Notes under the pieces: generated by a model
Seen by the model: the letters and a program-made list of their open reading frames with translations, nothing else
What the model was told of the DNA's origin: nothing
Databases searched by the model: none
Program-made: the position numbers and the translations under genes
Shown: piece after piece, positions 63,415-64,000 of the stretch
How the letters are laid out: each line of letters begins with the position of its first letter
How positions within the stretch are numbered: position 1 is the stretch's first letter
Origin: Imbricaverruca yamaguchii
Lineage: Eukaryota; Arthropoda; Thecostraca; Neoverrucidae
Direction of reading: 5' to 3'
Length of the DNA: 64,000 bases
Assembly: GCA_034440575.1 (NCBI GenBank)
Contig: JAOTOL010001476.1
Coordinates: forward strand, 27,501 to 91,500

Positions 63415-63520
63415 GCGTCGCCTGCCTCTACCCTTGCAGGAAGTGCAGGCACCGTGGGGAATCGAACCCCGTACCTCTGACGTGCCGGCGATCAGCTTGA
63501 CCACCGAGCTGCCGACGCGC
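63415..63520 (-). mobile_element. tRNA-like SINE head
   Basis: On the minus strand GTCGGCAGCTCGGTGGTCAA and GTACGGGGTTCGATTCCCCA form A- and B-box-like segments, related to 14355-14440. The acceptor stem is not obviously closed and no CCA-adjacent terminator T run is seen, so a SINE or pseudo-tRNA is preferred to a tRNA gene. Confidence 0.5.
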
Positions 63521-63584
63521 CGAAGCTGAAACGCTGCAAAGGGTGCCGGTAGTTGACAGGTGCATTCTGCACCCGGGTTCTGCC

Positions 63585-63662
63585 TTTGCTCTGCCTTTGT
63601 GCCTTTGTTCTGCCTTTGTGCCTTTGTTCTGCCTTTGTTCTGCCTTTGTTCTGCCTTTGTGG
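63585..63662 (+). repeat. CTTTG-rich minisatellite
   Basis: Units TTCTGCCTTTG and TGCCTTTG alternate about eight times. Confidence 0.9.
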
Positions 63663-63800
63663 TCGAGGTAAGAGGTCTGCTCGGTGGTGCGAGGTCTCGG
63701 CAAGACACCGCCCACCGTCGACAGTCGGCCCCGCTGACGAAACTCCAGCCTGCTCTCTCGTCCCTGCGCCAACTGGAGTCACACAGTGTGTGTATGGTGT

Positions 63801-63856
63801 GCTCGTGGAGGCCGGCTGACGTCAGCTCGTGGAGGCAGGCTGACGTCAGCTCGTGC
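63801..63856 (+). repeat. 24-bp direct repeat with CRE palindromes
   Basis: GCTCGTGGAGGCNGGC followed by TGACGTCA occurs twice, plus a partial third copy, giving two perfect CREs 24 bp apart. No downstream exon can be shown before the window ends. Confidence 0.8.
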
Positions 63857-64000
63857 CGGGAATTAGCCAGCACGTGACTTCCTCACCAACTGGACGGATG
63901 ACCAGGCTACATGAGTCGCCCCAAAGCCAGGGCGCCACGAGGCATCAGCCTGTATATCTACGGTGTCAGCGGTCTCTCAGTCGTTCTAGAATGTCGACGC

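Noticed and set aside
63415..63520. tRNA gene
   Set aside because: A and B box-like segments exist, but no closed acceptor stem or plausible anticodon loop could be drawn; a SINE head is more likely.

Overview
The window is eukaryotic, from a repeat-rich animal genome. It has spliced-exon signals, a CpG-type promoter, CR1- and Jockey-like LINEs, a Ty3/gypsy LTR element, tRNA-derived SINEs and many minisatellites, and no operons or bacterial-type genes. An arthropod, perhaps a crustacean, is the best guess. The clues are TTAGG-like tracts near 43.9-44.1 kb and transposase-like families I associate with marine arthropods. The species cannot be fixed from sequence alone.

Layout. 0.5-1.6 kb: broken ORF1 of a Jockey-like LINE. 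1.6-5.4 kb and 29.0-33.3 kb: two diverged copies of one 3.8-4.2 kb block, each with its own later insertions. 5.4-8 kb: tandem repeats. 10.6-13.1 kb: a decayed gene of a transposase-like family. 15-16.1 kb: a 25-bp minisatellite that runs into the 3' end of an intact, intronless SLC18B1-like transporter gene (16.1-17.5 kb, minus strand). 18.9-19.0 kb: promoter and first exon of a probable secreted protein. 19.4-24.5 kb: a nearly full-length but broken CR1-like LINE with tandem 5' monomers. 24.6-25.3 kb and 46.0-46.5 kb: related minisatellites with the same adjoining sequence. 26.7-27.5 kb: a second decayed transposon-like gene. 33.3-39.2 kb: a degenerate satellite holding a Ty3/gypsy element that has lost its reverse transcriptase. 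40.7-45 kb: SINEs, a CR1 relic and a TTAGG-like tandem repeat. 46.5-47.2 kb: CpG-island promoter and first coding exon of a single-pass membrane protein. 47.2-52.6 kb: large minisatellites. 54.5-54.8 kb: a foldback element with a hammerhead-like core. 54.8-55.1 kb: a convincing internal exon on the minus strand. 55.3-63 kb: more minisatellites, an inverted block of the degenerate satellite, and SINEs.

Host genes are few and mostly partial: the transporter, the 54.8 kb exon, the 18.98 kb signal-peptide exon, the 46.87 kb membrane-protein exon, and weaker candidates at 28.7 and 57.5 kb. The rest is mobile or tandem DNA. The most unusual item is a family of about 50-66 bp elements (five copies) made of a GC hairpin and an AACT/AACC tail. 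Four copies carry target-site duplications, one has a clear empty site in the duplicated block and another a probable one in a neighbouring tandem unit, and all share their 3' end with the local tRNA-SINEs.
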